Below, one piece after another: positions 17,741 to 26,651 of a DNA stretch of 64,000 nucleotides. The DNA is from Leuconostoc inhae (GTDB lineage: Bacteria; Bacillota; Bacilli; Lactobacillales; Lactobacillaceae), in contig NZ_BPKW01000001.1 of the NCBI RefSeq assembly GCF_019656015.1, positions 310,001 to 374,000 on the forward strand. Reading direction: 5' to 3'. Positions within the stretch are counted from its first letter, which is position 1. The number at the start of each line of letters is the position of its first letter. Under the pieces are notes generated by a model. The model searched no databases. It worked only from the letters and a program-made list of their open reading frames with translations, and was not told the origin of the DNA. The translations under genes were made by a program, and so were the position numbers.

Positions 17741-17775
17741 ATGAGATTTTCTCCACTTCAAGGGGTTCAGTTCAA
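17741..17775 (-). mobile_element. IS3-family terminal repeat remnant
   Basis: Read on the minus strand, this segment begins TTGAACTGAACCCCTTGAA and matches 33 of 35 bases of the segment at 55008-55042. The TGAACTGaCCCC start is typical of IS3/IS150-group ends. The 100 bases on its left show no intact transposase. It marks the right edge of the accessory islet, 4 bases from the end of the YitT gene. Confidence 0.65.
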
Positions 17776-17779
17776 CTTT

Positions 17780-18670
17780 TTAAAAGAAAATAAATTTTTT
17801 CTTTGGACGTAAATATGAAAATCCTTCGCCTAATTGTTCTTGTGCAGTAATGATAGAGACAAATGCTTTAGGATCAATTTCTTGAATAATATGTTGTACA
17901 GCACTGACCTCAGATGGATCAACAACAGCATAAACAACACGTTGTTCGCGATGCGAGTAACCGCCTTCAGATTTTAATAAACTTGTGCCGCGTTCCAGCT
18001 CAGCCATGATAGCATGTGATATTTCTTCAGGATAATCTGTGAAAATCATAAATGATCTGGCAGTATAAGCACCTTGTTGTGTTAAACTAACGACTTGCGC
18101 AAACACAAACGATGCAATTAAAGTATACATCATGTGAATCACGTCAATGTATATTAAAGACATCAAGAGCACAACAGCATCTAAAGCAAACATAGTACGA
18201 CCAATTTGGATACCAAATTTTTGTTCCATAATGCGTGCAATGACATCTGTACCACCAGAGGTGCCACCAAACCGAAACACAATACCAAGACCAATACCTG
18301 AGACAATACCGGCCAATAGACCGGCAATTAGCATATCATGGTGAAGTGCTGGGGGCATGGGAAATTTTTGCCAAACATAAAGCCAAAATGATAATGACAT
18401 AATTCCCCAGATTGTATATATGAAAGATCGTCGGCCAAGTACACGGTAACCAATCACTAATAAGGGAATATTTAAAATCAAGTTGGTATACGCAGGATTC
18501 CAGTTAAATAGCGCAAGTAAAATCAGCGTAATACCAGATAAGCCACCTTCAGCTAATTGATTGGTGATATTAATATTAATTAAACTCCAACCATAAAAAC
18601 CTGTACCAATCGTAATCATGACGATATCTTTTATTGAAATACGTGCTAAATTTGTATTGTCCATAGACAA
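17780..18670 (-). CDS. YitT-family membrane protein (DUF161 plus DUF2179)
   Basis: This 296-residue protein has five or six membrane segments in its first 200 residues (GGTSGGTDVIARIM is a family landmark) and a soluble C-terminal DUF2179 domain (about 215-285, SEGGYSHREQRVVYAVVDPS). Function is unknown; relatives are annotated as YitT/YebE. The start is a TTG at 18670, 5 bases after GGAG. The in-frame ATG 18664 lies 11 bases after GGAG, so TTG fits better. The IS repeat lies directly downstream of its stop. Confidence 0.82.
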   Translation of the reverse strand: MSMDNTNLARISIKDIVMITIGTGFYGWSLININITNQLAEGGLSGITLILLALFNWNPAYTNLILNIPLLVIGYRVLGRRSFIYTIWGIMSLSFWLYVWQKFPMPPALHHDMLIAGLLAGIVSGIGLGIVFRFGGTSGGTDVIARIMEQKFGIQIGRTMFALDAVVLLMSLIYIDVIHMMYTLIASFVFAQVVSLTQQGAYTARSFMIFTDYPEEISHAIMAELERGTSLLKSEGGYSHREQRVVYAVVDPSEVSAVQHIIQEIDPKAFVSIITAQEQLGEGFSYLRPKKKFIFF

Positions 18671-18766
18671 TTTTTCTCCTCAAATACATTGATTTCATTT
18701 TATCATAAAATCTACTGGCAAGGATGTCTGTAAATTTGGTATAATAGATTAAATTGAGAGGTGCAT

Positions 18767-19255
18767 ATGGCAAATAATGATTATAAACGTCCTAAATTTC
18801 GGAAATCAACGCATAACATACGTAACTTTTTCATTTTAATGGCAGGGTTAATTATTATTGGATTAGGTGTGTTTATTTATGTTGGTTACTCGTCGTCACC
18901 AAAAACGTCAGAACCAATGACACAAAGTGCCGCTAGTAGTAGTACAATTAATGAAACAATTGATTCAAATGTTTCAGAAGCTAGTGATGAGAGCAGGACT
19001 AGCCAAGCTAATAATGGCTCACAGTCATCCAGTTCGTCACGTGAATCTAGTTCTAGCTCGTCTTCTTCTAGCAGCTCTGCTAGTGATAAAGAGTCAGCTC
19101 ATTTGAAAGGAAAGACTATTACAGAAGCAATAGATTGGGCCAAAGCTCACGGCCGGTATTATTCATGGTCTATTACATCTGGCGGTGATGATGCCGTTGT
19201 TACTTCAGTGACAGATGATGGACATAACATCAGTTTTGTTGCATCCGAAAAATAA
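18767..19255 (+). CDS. Membrane-anchored Ser-rich protein with PASTA-like C-terminus
   Basis: The 162-residue protein has a basic cytoplasmic start, one membrane segment (FFILMAGLIIIGLGVFIYVGY, about 22-42), a long low-complexity Ser/Glu/Asn linker (about 45-115) and a compact end domain (KGKTITEAIDWAKAHGR onward) that resembles a PASTA repeat. The linker probably spans the cell wall. ATG 18767 follows GAGAGGTG, and TGGTATAAT at 18737-18745 is a good extended -10. Its job is unknown; a cell-envelope sensor or scaffold would fit. The kinase gene starts 20 bases later. Confidence 0.7.
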   Translation: MANNDYKRPKFRKSTHNIRNFFILMAGLIIIGLGVFIYVGYSSSPKTSEPMTQSAASSSTINETIDSNVSEASDESRTSQANNGSQSSSSSRESSSSSSSSSSSASDKESAHLKGKTITEAIDWAKAHGRYYSWSITSGGDDAVVTSVTDDGHNISFVASEK

Positions 19256-19274
19256 AATAGTCAAAGCGTATCAT

Positions 19275-20090
19275 ATGCCACATAAAATTTTAACGATTGC
19301 CGGCTCTGATTCTCTTGCTGGTGGTGGAGTACAGGCTGATTTGGCAACGTTTTCTAATTATGAGTACTTTGGATTAAGTGTACTCACAGCAATTGTCACG
19401 ATAACACCAACTGATTTTAAAATATATCCAATTGATTCTAAAATTATTGAAGCACAATTGCAGTCAGCTTTAGCGTTAGATGATATTGTCGCTATTAAGG
19501 TTGGGCTACTGCCTACACCCGAAATTATACAGCTTGTAAGCACTTATTTAGCGAAAATAAATGTGCCAATTGTAGTTGACCCAGTCATGGTATTTAAAGA
19601 AACAACACAAATTAATATTAAAAGTATTGCAGATACACTAAAGACACAATTATTACCATTAGCCACGGTCGTCACGCCAAATTTAAATGAGGCACAAATT
19701 TTAGCGAATCAACCAATTAATAGTATTGATGATATGAAACAAGCAGCAAAAACTATTGCTCATTATGGCAGCAAAAATATTGTTGTTAAAGGCGGTTCTA
19801 ACATTCCTGGTAGTCAAGCAATTGATTTATTATTTAATCATAAAGAATCGTATGTATTTTACCAAGATAAAATACATACGTCTAGTTTGTATCACAACGG
19901 TGCAGGTTGTACTTTATCTGCAAGTCTTGCTGCTAATTTAGGGCATTCATTTGATATAGTACATGCGTTTAAGGATGCGAAAGATTTTGTTTGGCAAGGT
20001 ATTCAAAATGGTGTGACATTAAATGCAGAGTTCAGTGATGGGAATGTATGGCAGGGTGCACGGAGACAAAATCATGAAGCAAACATTTAA
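19275..20090 (+). CDS. pdxK: Pyridoxal/hydroxymethylpyrimidine kinase (PdxK/ThiD family)
   Basis: This 271-residue ribokinase-fold enzyme begins HKILTIAGSDSLAGGGVQAD and has the anion-hole region YHNGAGCTLSASLAANLG near its end. Gram-positive members phosphorylate pyridoxal and/or hydroxymethylpyrimidine. It overlaps by 17 bases with an ECF S-component gene, so it likely traps the vitamin imported by that protein. No TPP riboswitch precedes it, unlike the thiamine genes in this window, which favours vitamin B6; this is inference. Its ribosome site is weak. Confidence 0.8.
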   Translation: MPHKILTIAGSDSLAGGGVQADLATFSNYEYFGLSVLTAIVTITPTDFKIYPIDSKIIEAQLQSALALDDIVAIKVGLLPTPEIIQLVSTYLAKINVPIVVDPVMVFKETTQINIKSIADTLKTQLLPLATVVTPNLNEAQILANQPINSIDDMKQAAKTIAHYGSKNIVVKGGSNIPGSQAIDLLFNHKESYVFYQDKIHTSSLYHNGAGCTLSASLAANLGHSFDIVHAFKDAKDFVWQGIQNGVTLNAEFSDGNVWQGARRQNHEANI

Positions 20091-20577
20091 TACCAAGCAA
20101 ATGACTATGTTAGCAGTGCTAATTGCACTGAATGTCTCACTGTCATATATTGTTAGAATCCCAGTACCAGCTACAAATGGTTTTGTTAATTTAGTTGAAG
20201 CTGGCATATTTTTATCAGCAATACTTAGTGGCTCACGCAATGGCTTAATTGTTGGTGGACTCAGTGGGTTGCTATTGGATTTGTTGGCTGGTTATCCGCA
20301 ATGGATGATTTTTTCGCTAACTATTCATGGTATCGAAGGATTAATTGTTGGTTATTTCGGATATCAAAAAAAATTAATTAGTCAAATTATTGGGTTAGTT
20401 TTTGGTTCATTGGTTATGATTATTGGTTATCTGTTAGCTGGCGCATTTTTATATAACTGGACAGCTGGCTTAGCATCAATAGCCGGTAACGTGGCACAGG
20501 CAGTTATGGGTTTGATTATTGCACTCGTTTTAATACCTGTATTTAAAAAGTTACCACAAATTAATTTTAAAAACTAA
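20074..20577 (+). CDS. ECF transporter S component, probably for vitamin B6 or a precursor
   Basis: This 167-residue protein has six hydrophobic segments. It shows the N-terminal basic patch and MLAVLIALNVSLSYIVRIPV start, with VEAGIFLSAILSGSRNGLI, of ECF S components. Such proteins bind one vitamin and work with the shared EcfA/A'/T module, which is not in this window. Overlap with the PdxK/ThiD-type kinase suggests a pyridoxine-like or pyrimidine substrate. CGGAG lies within the kinase 3' end as ribosome site. Confidence 0.78.
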   Translation: MKQTFNTKQMTMLAVLIALNVSLSYIVRIPVPATNGFVNLVEAGIFLSAILSGSRNGLIVGGLSGLLLDLLAGYPQWMIFSLTIHGIEGLIVGYFGYQKKLISQIIGLVFGSLVMIIGYLLAGAFLYNWTAGLASIAGNVAQAVMGLIIALVLIPVFKKLPQINFKN

Positions 20578-20631
20578 AATAAAGGCGACAGGTTTTTGTC
20601 TGTTGCTTTTTCATGTTGTGAGGTGTATTTC

Positions 20632-21825
20632 ATGAAGTATCATTTTTCACGTGATTTACGTGATAGCGATAGAAAACAACTCTATCGTGCGTTAGATTTT
20701 TTTAATATTGCAGCTTATTTTAAAACCGTTGATGGGCAAAAAGAATTGTTTGGTTTTGGCGCACAGCAAAAGGCTGATATGCCGAACACATTGAATGGTA
20801 ATATTGTGTTTGGTGGTTATCCTTTTGATCAACAAGTTATAAAAAGCTCTAATTTAATGAATGGTATTTGGTTTGTACCAATAGTTTTTGTAAAAATTAC
20901 TCAAAAAATCGTTATTTTTGAATCCGATACGGTTGCTGATTTTAATAAATGGCTAACAAAATTTCAGGCCATAAGTTTACCAAAAGTCGCTAGCTACGCT
21001 ATCACGAGTGAATTGGATTGGACATCACGCACACAAAGATTGATTAATACAATAGACAAGAATGAAAAGCTCAAAAAAGTTGTTTTTGGACGACAGCATC
21101 GATATGCGCTTTCAGATAAACTATTGGCACAAACCCTTGTTCACGGGTTAATCACTCAAAAAAATACGTACCATGTTATTTTAAAGTATCAGAATGAGCT
21201 ATTTGTTTCGGCGACACCGGAACGTTTGGTTCAAGTAACTAATGGGCAAGTTCAAACAGCAGCTGTTGCTGGTACAATCCGTAGAGGCACGACACAAGCT
21301 GAAGACAAATTGCTTGGAGACACATTATTAAATAGCCATAAAAATCAACAAGAACATCAATATGTTGTCAATAATATTTATCAAAAACTACAAAATATGA
21401 CAACAAATTTAAAATTGCCGTCACGACCAATTTTATTACAGAACAGGCAAGTACAGCATCTGTATACACCAATTAGTGCCAGTTTAATTAAAAAGTACAC
21501 CGTACTTAATATTGTTAATGCCTTACATCCCACGCCGGCACTTGGTGGTGTCCCGCAAGAACAAGCATTGAACTATATTAAAGCGCATGAAAGGTCACCG
21601 CGTGGCTTATTTGCAGCCCCCATAGGCTACTATACGTCAAATAATAGTGGTGAGTTTGTTGTAGGTATCCGATCAATGTATATCAATCAATCAGCGCATA
21701 TGGCAACTTTATTTGCTGGAGCAGGTATTGTTGCTGACTCTGATGCAACACAAGAATGCCAAGAAACCAATTTGAAATTTGAACCAATGCGACAATTACT
21801 GAAAGGTGATGTCAATGACAATTAA
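20632..21825 (+). CDS. menF: Isochorismate synthase
   Basis: This 397-residue chorismate-utilising enzyme carries the C-terminal signatures ATPERLVQV, AAVAGTIRRG, HPTPALGGVP and FAGAGIVADSDATQE. The HPTPA(L/V)GG motif separates isochorismate synthases from TrpE. It commits chorismate to menaquinone. The frame extends upstream to 20596 but ATG 20632 has the better context (GTGAGGTG). It begins the men cluster and overlaps menD by 11 bases. Confidence 0.92.
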   Translation: MKYHFSRDLRDSDRKQLYRALDFFNIAAYFKTVDGQKELFGFGAQQKADMPNTLNGNIVFGGYPFDQQVIKSSNLMNGIWFVPIVFVKITQKIVIFESDTVADFNKWLTKFQAISLPKVASYAITSELDWTSRTQRLINTIDKNEKLKKVVFGRQHRYALSDKLLAQTLVHGLITQKNTYHVILKYQNELFVSATPERLVQVTNGQVQTAAVAGTIRRGTTQAEDKLLGDTLLNSHKNQQEHQYVVNNIYQKLQNMTTNLKLPSRPILLQNRQVQHLYTPISASLIKKYTVLNIVNALHPTPALGGVPQEQALNYIKAHERSPRGLFAAPIGYYTSNNSGEFVVGIRSMYINQSAHMATLFAGAGIVADSDATQECQETNLKFEPMRQLLKGDVNDN

Positions 21826-23440
21826 CACGCTTACTAAAAATACGAAACACCTGTTACACGCGCTATACCAAAGCGGTGTTCGACATTTTGTTGTATCACC
21901 TGGATCACGCACAACGCCAGTTGCGCTACTATTAGCAGAATATACGCGACAAAATAAGAACATCAAACTATATATTGATGTAGATGAACGTTCGGCTGGC
22001 TTCTTTGCATTAGGCATTGCTAAAACATTGCTTGAGCCAGTCGTGCTTTTAGGAACCTCTGGTACAGCAATTACTGAGTACACCTCGGCTGTTGCAGAAG
22101 CACACATCTCACATATTCCACTTATTGTTTTGTCGACAGATAGGCCAGAAGAATTGCAAAATAATGGGGCACCACAAACGATACCACAACACCAAATATT
22201 CGGTGCATTAACAAAAAAATTTGTGGTATTTACTTTGCAGGATGAACAACCAGATGTAACGTCATATATTGATTTCATGACACAAAAATTAGTTCATGAG
22301 GCAGGCATGGCGCCAAGGGGACCACTGCAAATTAATTTACCACTACGTAAACCATTAATGCCACAATTAAATGAATCAACCAAAATTTTTGTACCACCTC
22401 TAAAATTTGATGCGATAGCTAATAATATGCAACCCATGCAACTTTCTGAATCGCGAGTTGTGATTATTGCAGGTCCAAATGAAGGCGTTGACTACCAATC
22501 TGAACTTCTTAATTTTTCAAAAAAATATCATGTACCAGTCATAGCTGATGTGTTGAGTCGTACGCGACAAAAAGAAACCATTTATGGCATTGATGCCTTG
22601 ATTAAAGCCGAAAGTTTGACATCAGTATATCAACCAGACCTTGTGATTAGATTTGGTGCAACACCGGTTTCATCACGTGTATTGGCATGGTTAAAATCAG
22701 AAAATATACCCGTTTGGTTTGTCGGTGAAAATACGGTGGCTGATCACTCAAGACATGTGTCACGTGTCTTGCAACTGTCACCAACGTCATTTTTATCACA
22801 AATATCTATCAATAATAATGCCGAATTTTATCAACTATGGCAAAATTTGAACCAAAAAAAGCGACATATTACTGGGGAGGCAAGTATTGCCAATGTCTTG
22901 GATCGTGTGTTACCAACTCAAACGGCTGTGTTTGTTGCTAATAGTATGGCTATTCGTGATATGGATGATGTGTTTACTGGACAAACCACGCAACATATTT
23001 ATGCCAATCGTGGCGCAAATGGTATTGATGGTATTGTGTCGACAGCTTTGGGCATGAGCAGTACGTCACCTAAACGTAGTGTCTTGTTGACCGGTGATTT
23101 AACATTGTTTCATGATATGAATGGTCTTATGATGGCCCGTCAATACCATTTACCTATTGATATTATTGTTATCAATAATAACGGTGGGGCGATATTCTCT
23201 TTTTTACCTCAGGCAACGGCAACGTCGTATTTTGACATGCTATTTGGCACACCACTTAATTTAAATATGTCAAAAATTGCTGACTTATATGAATTAGCAT
23301 ATGTGAAAATAAAAACTGCTGATGAACTGGAACAAACGCTTAAAACACCTGTTATTGGACCAAGATTGATTGAATTCCAAAGTAATCGCTCAAATAACGT
23401 TGAAGCCCATCAACAGTTAATGGGAGTAAAGCATGAATAA
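21815..23440 (+). CDS. menD: SEPHCHC synthase (MenD)
   Basis: This 541-residue TDP-dependent enzyme joins 2-oxoglutarate to isochorismate. The start region FVVSPGSRTTPVALLLAEY and DERSAGFFALGIAK, and the TDP motif LLTGDLTLFHDMNG...NNNGGAIF, are typical. ATG 21815 follows GAAAGG at a good distance and lies inside the menF end; upstream GTG/ATG codons are less well spaced. The next gene overlaps by 8 bases. Confidence 0.95.
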   Translation: MTINTLTKNTKHLLHALYQSGVRHFVVSPGSRTTPVALLLAEYTRQNKNIKLYIDVDERSAGFFALGIAKTLLEPVVLLGTSGTAITEYTSAVAEAHISHIPLIVLSTDRPEELQNNGAPQTIPQHQIFGALTKKFVVFTLQDEQPDVTSYIDFMTQKLVHEAGMAPRGPLQINLPLRKPLMPQLNESTKIFVPPLKFDAIANNMQPMQLSESRVVIIAGPNEGVDYQSELLNFSKKYHVPVIADVLSRTRQKETIYGIDALIKAESLTSVYQPDLVIRFGATPVSSRVLAWLKSENIPVWFVGENTVADHSRHVSRVLQLSPTSFLSQISINNNAEFYQLWQNLNQKKRHITGEASIANVLDRVLPTQTAVFVANSMAIRDMDDVFTGQTTQHIYANRGANGIDGIVSTALGMSSTSPKRSVLLTGDLTLFHDMNGLMMARQYHLPIDIIVINNNGGAIFSFLPQATATSYFDMLFGTPLNLNMSKIADLYELAYVKIKTADELEQTLKTPVIGPRLIEFQSNRSNNVEAHQQLMGVKHE

Positions 23441-24248
23441 AAAAGTTGTTACCATAGCTGGTTATTCATATCATATTTTCACTCAAATAAATGATGAGGC
23501 AATAACAAAGTGGGTCTTACTTCATGGTTTTATGGGAACACACCATGATTTTGATGCGATAATTAAGCACTTACCAGGCGAGGTAATGACTTTTGATTTG
23601 CTAGGATTTGGTGCAGAATCAACTGTTGTTATCGATCCCACGCGTTTTGACATGGCAGCACAAATTTCTGATATTCAAACGATTTTACAAACATATGAAT
23701 GGTCCAATGTTAATTTGCTAGGTTACTCAATGGGTGGTAGATTAGCACTTGGGTTTGCACTGAAACACAATGAGTTGGTCAATAAATTATTTCTTGAAAG
23801 TTCATCAGCTGGTCTTAATTCATCCTTAAATCGTAAAAAGCGACGCACAACAGATAATGAAAAAGTAACACAAATTATGACGAATTTTCGTGAATTTGTT
23901 TTAAATTGGGAAAAATTACCACTGTTTGCAACACAAAAAGCCTTAACGGCAACACAACGTCAAAAAATTAGGATACAACGTTTAGCGCAACAACCACAAA
24001 ATGTTGCTAACTCTTTAAAATATATGGGAACTGGTGTGCAAGTTAATTTTTGGCCTAAGTTAGCACAATTAAAAATGCCAACAGTATTACTTGTGGGTGA
24101 GTTAGATCAGAAATTCAATCAAATTGCAGATGAAATGATAATGCTTTTACCTGATGGAAAAAAGCATATGATTAAAAATGCGGGCCATAATATACATGTA
24201 GAGCAGCCAAATGAAGTCATTGAGGTATTGAAAAATGTATCATATTGA
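23433..24248 (+). CDS. menH: SHCHC synthase (MenH), alpha/beta hydrolase
   Basis: This 271-residue alpha/beta hydrolase sits between menD and menC, where menH is expected. LLHGFMGTHHDFD holds the oxyanion turn, LLGYSMGGRLAL the nucleophile Ser, and NAGHNIHVEQP the catalytic His. It removes pyruvate from the MenD product. Assignment depends on both fold and operon position. Confidence 0.88.
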   Translation: MNKKVVTIAGYSYHIFTQINDEAITKWVLLHGFMGTHHDFDAIIKHLPGEVMTFDLLGFGAESTVVIDPTRFDMAAQISDIQTILQTYEWSNVNLLGYSMGGRLALGFALKHNELVNKLFLESSSAGLNSSLNRKKRRTTDNEKVTQIMTNFREFVLNWEKLPLFATQKALTATQRQKIRIQRLAQQPQNVANSLKYMGTGVQVNFWPKLAQLKMPTVLLVGELDQKFNQIADEMIMLLPDGKKHMIKNAGHNIHVEQPNEVIEVLKNVSY

Positions 24249-25323
24249 AACATTGGAAATGATACCCATTTCTTTAAGATTAAAGAAACCTTTCAAAACA
24301 GCGCACGGCACTACTAAAAATCGACCATTAACACTAGTTAAACTGATGGTCAGTAATAGTGTGACCAATGAAAAAACAATTGGGTTAGGTGAAATACAAT
24401 CTTTTTCTGACTTCAGTTATACGCTTGAAAACCAGTCGGTTAGTCGAGAAATTGTGAAAACTGTTATTGAACCAGTTATTCAAACATTAAATTTTGCAAC
24501 ACCACAAGAATTTTCCGAAAAACTAACACGGCTGACGCCATTTGGTTCCTTTGCAAAAGCTGGTGTTGAAATGGCGGTTTGGGATGCCATTGGAAAATTG
24601 TCAAATCGTTCTTTATCACAAATGATTGGTGGCACAAAGCAAAGCGTTCCGGTAGGAACTGTGCTTGATTTAACTGCTGACATATCTGATATTAAAAATG
24701 CTATTGATAAGGGATATCAGCGTATTAAAATCAAGATTGATGCAAAATCAGTAGACAAACAAAATTTAATTGCGCGTTTAAGTGATTTTCCTAATCAACA
24801 ATTTTCATTAGATGCCAATAGTAGCTTTAATCGACAAACAGCAGAAATGTTTAGGCAACTTCCTGAAAATGTCGCTTTTATTGAACAACCTTTTGCTGAA
24901 AATGATTTTGTTAACCATGCTTTTTTTCAAAAAAAGACAACACATTTGTTAAGTTTAGATGAAAGTATTAATAGCTTGGATGATATCCATACAATGATTG
25001 CATTACATGCTGCTAAAGCAGTTACCATTAAACAAGCAAAAATAGGTGGTATTACAGCGGCAATAGCAGCTATTCAACTTGCTAGTCATGCTGGCATTAA
25101 ACCTTGGATTGGTGGCATGCTAAGTAGTAATTTGGGCCGAGCTGTTGATTTGGCATTAGCCAGTTTGTCAGACATTACTTTTGCAGGAGACATTTCTGAA
25201 AGTAGCCGTTATTTTGAACATGATATCACAGTTGATAAATTTAAAATAACACAAGGATTAATGGCTGTGCCAACTAAAAATGGCCTAGGCGTCACTTTGG
25301 ATGACTCTTTTGACGTGTTATAA
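24235..25323 (+). CDS. menC: o-Succinylbenzoate synthase
   Basis: This 362-residue enolase-superfamily enzyme has the barrel lysines in RIKIKID and VTIKQAKIGG, metal ligands in FSLDANSS, FIEQPF and SLDESI. It dehydrates SHCHC to o-succinylbenzoate. It overlaps menH by 14 bases. The later genes menE, menB, menI and menA do not follow, so the pathway must be finished elsewhere in the genome or be incomplete. Confidence 0.92.
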   Translation: MYHIETLEMIPISLRLKKPFKTAHGTTKNRPLTLVKLMVSNSVTNEKTIGLGEIQSFSDFSYTLENQSVSREIVKTVIEPVIQTLNFATPQEFSEKLTRLTPFGSFAKAGVEMAVWDAIGKLSNRSLSQMIGGTKQSVPVGTVLDLTADISDIKNAIDKGYQRIKIKIDAKSVDKQNLIARLSDFPNQQFSLDANSSFNRQTAEMFRQLPENVAFIEQPFAENDFVNHAFFQKKTTHLLSLDESINSLDDIHTMIALHAAKAVTIKQAKIGGITAAIAAIQLASHAGIKPWIGGMLSSNLGRAVDLALASLSDITFAGDISESSRYFEHDITVDKFKITQGLMAVPTKNGLGVTLDDSFDVL

Positions 25324-25359
25324 TAGACTTACAATTGGAAAGGAATACATACAATCATA

Positions 25360-26544
25360 ATGAATAATTTTAAATTTGAAAATAAAACGGCCATTCGTTT
25401 TGGCAAAGATCGTTTAGAAACAGAGCTACATGATGCTGTCGCACAATTTGGTAATAACGTTTTATTGGTCTTTGGTGGTGGATCCATCAAAAAATCTGGT
25501 CTTTATGATCGCGTTATTAGCATATTGTCCGACATGAACGTCGTTGAACTGTCAGAAATTGCACCTAATCCTAAAATCGCTTCCGTACGCCAGGGTCAAG
25601 AGCTGGTAAAAAAATATAATAGTGATGTTATTTTGGCTGTTGGTGGTGGGTCAGTAATTGATGCTGCTAAAGTGATTGCTTCTTCTAAATTCTATGATTC
25701 AGATCCATGGGATTTAGTAACTGACCCAGAAAAGCGGCAAACAATTGAACAATTACCATTAGTTGATATTCTAACTTTATCAGCGACAGGAACAGAAATG
25801 AATGCTGGTTCGGTTATCTCGAACCCACAAACTAATCAAAAATTAGTGACATTTGGTCCTGATACACCGGCTGTGTCATTTTTGGATCCACAACTAACCT
25901 ATTCAGTTTCAAAATGGCAGACGGCTGCTGGGGCAATTGATATTTTTAGTCATTTAACAGAACAGTATTTCGACAATGGGGCCAATGATGTGACATCAGG
26001 CATTATGGAAGGATTATATCGAGCAGTTATTAAAAATGCGCCGATTGCCCTAGCAGAACCTGATAATTATGATGCACGCGCGACATTAATGTGGACGGCA
26101 ACAATGTCCTTAAATGGTTTGACGAGTGTTGGTAATCAAAATGGCTGGACTGTGCATCCCATTGAACACGAATTGTCAGCCTATTATGATATTACACATG
26201 GTGTGGGGTTAGGCATTATGACACCACGGTGGATGAAACATGTGTTGTCTGATGACACTTTGCCACGATTTGCTCAGTTTGGCCGTCAAGTTTGGGGAAT
26301 AACTGGTACAGATAAAGAGGTTGCTCATCGCGCTATTCAGGCAACATTTGATTGGATAAAATCACTTGAAGTCCCAACAACATTGCCCGAAGTTGCTATT
26401 AATGACGACACACATTTCCTAGACATGGCTGAAAGTGCTGTGCAGGTTGGTCAATTGAATCAGGACGCATACGTCACATTGCAAGCTGCAGATGTGGTTC
26501 ATTTATTTAAAGAAGCAATGACTGAACACGATTTTAGCAAGTAA
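25360..26544 (+). CDS. Iron-containing alcohol dehydrogenase (butanol dehydrogenase-like)
   Basis: This 394-residue group III alcohol dehydrogenase has the NAD(P) loop LAVGGGSVIDAAKVIA and metal ligands in GAIDIFSHLTEQ and HPIEHELSAYYDITHGVGLG. It resembles YugJ/BdhA and YqhD, which reduce aldehydes with NAD(P)H. In a heterofermenter it could help reoxidise cofactors. It starts 37 bases after menC with its own GGAAAGG site and ends in a terminator. Confidence 0.87.
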   Translation: MNNFKFENKTAIRFGKDRLETELHDAVAQFGNNVLLVFGGGSIKKSGLYDRVISILSDMNVVELSEIAPNPKIASVRQGQELVKKYNSDVILAVGGGSVIDAAKVIASSKFYDSDPWDLVTDPEKRQTIEQLPLVDILTLSATGTEMNAGSVISNPQTNQKLVTFGPDTPAVSFLDPQLTYSVSKWQTAAGAIDIFSHLTEQYFDNGANDVTSGIMEGLYRAVIKNAPIALAEPDNYDARATLMWTATMSLNGLTSVGNQNGWTVHPIEHELSAYYDITHGVGLGIMTPRWMKHVLSDDTLPRFAQFGRQVWGITGTDKEVAHRAIQATFDWIKSLEVPTTLPEVAINDDTHFLDMAESAVQVGQLNQDAYVTLQAADVVHLFKEAMTEHDFSK

Positions 26545-26553
26545 GAAGCGCTC

Positions 26554-26577
26554 AGGTTAGCAAATCAATGCTAACTT
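26554..26577 (+). terminator. Terminator after the alcohol dehydrogenase gene
   Basis: GGTTAGCA and TGCTAACT pair around an AATCAA loop and run into T6. Confidence 0.8.
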
Positions 26578-26651
26578 TTTTGTTAGCGAATAATTAGAGA
26601 ATAATCATAAAGCGTCTAATCGTGATATACTAATATTAAAGGATTTTAATT

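Noticed and set aside
18920-19085. Ser-codon repeat tract as a tandem repeat or CRISPR-like array
   Set aside because: It is a low-complexity coding linker in a membrane-anchored protein, with no regular repeat-spacer unit.
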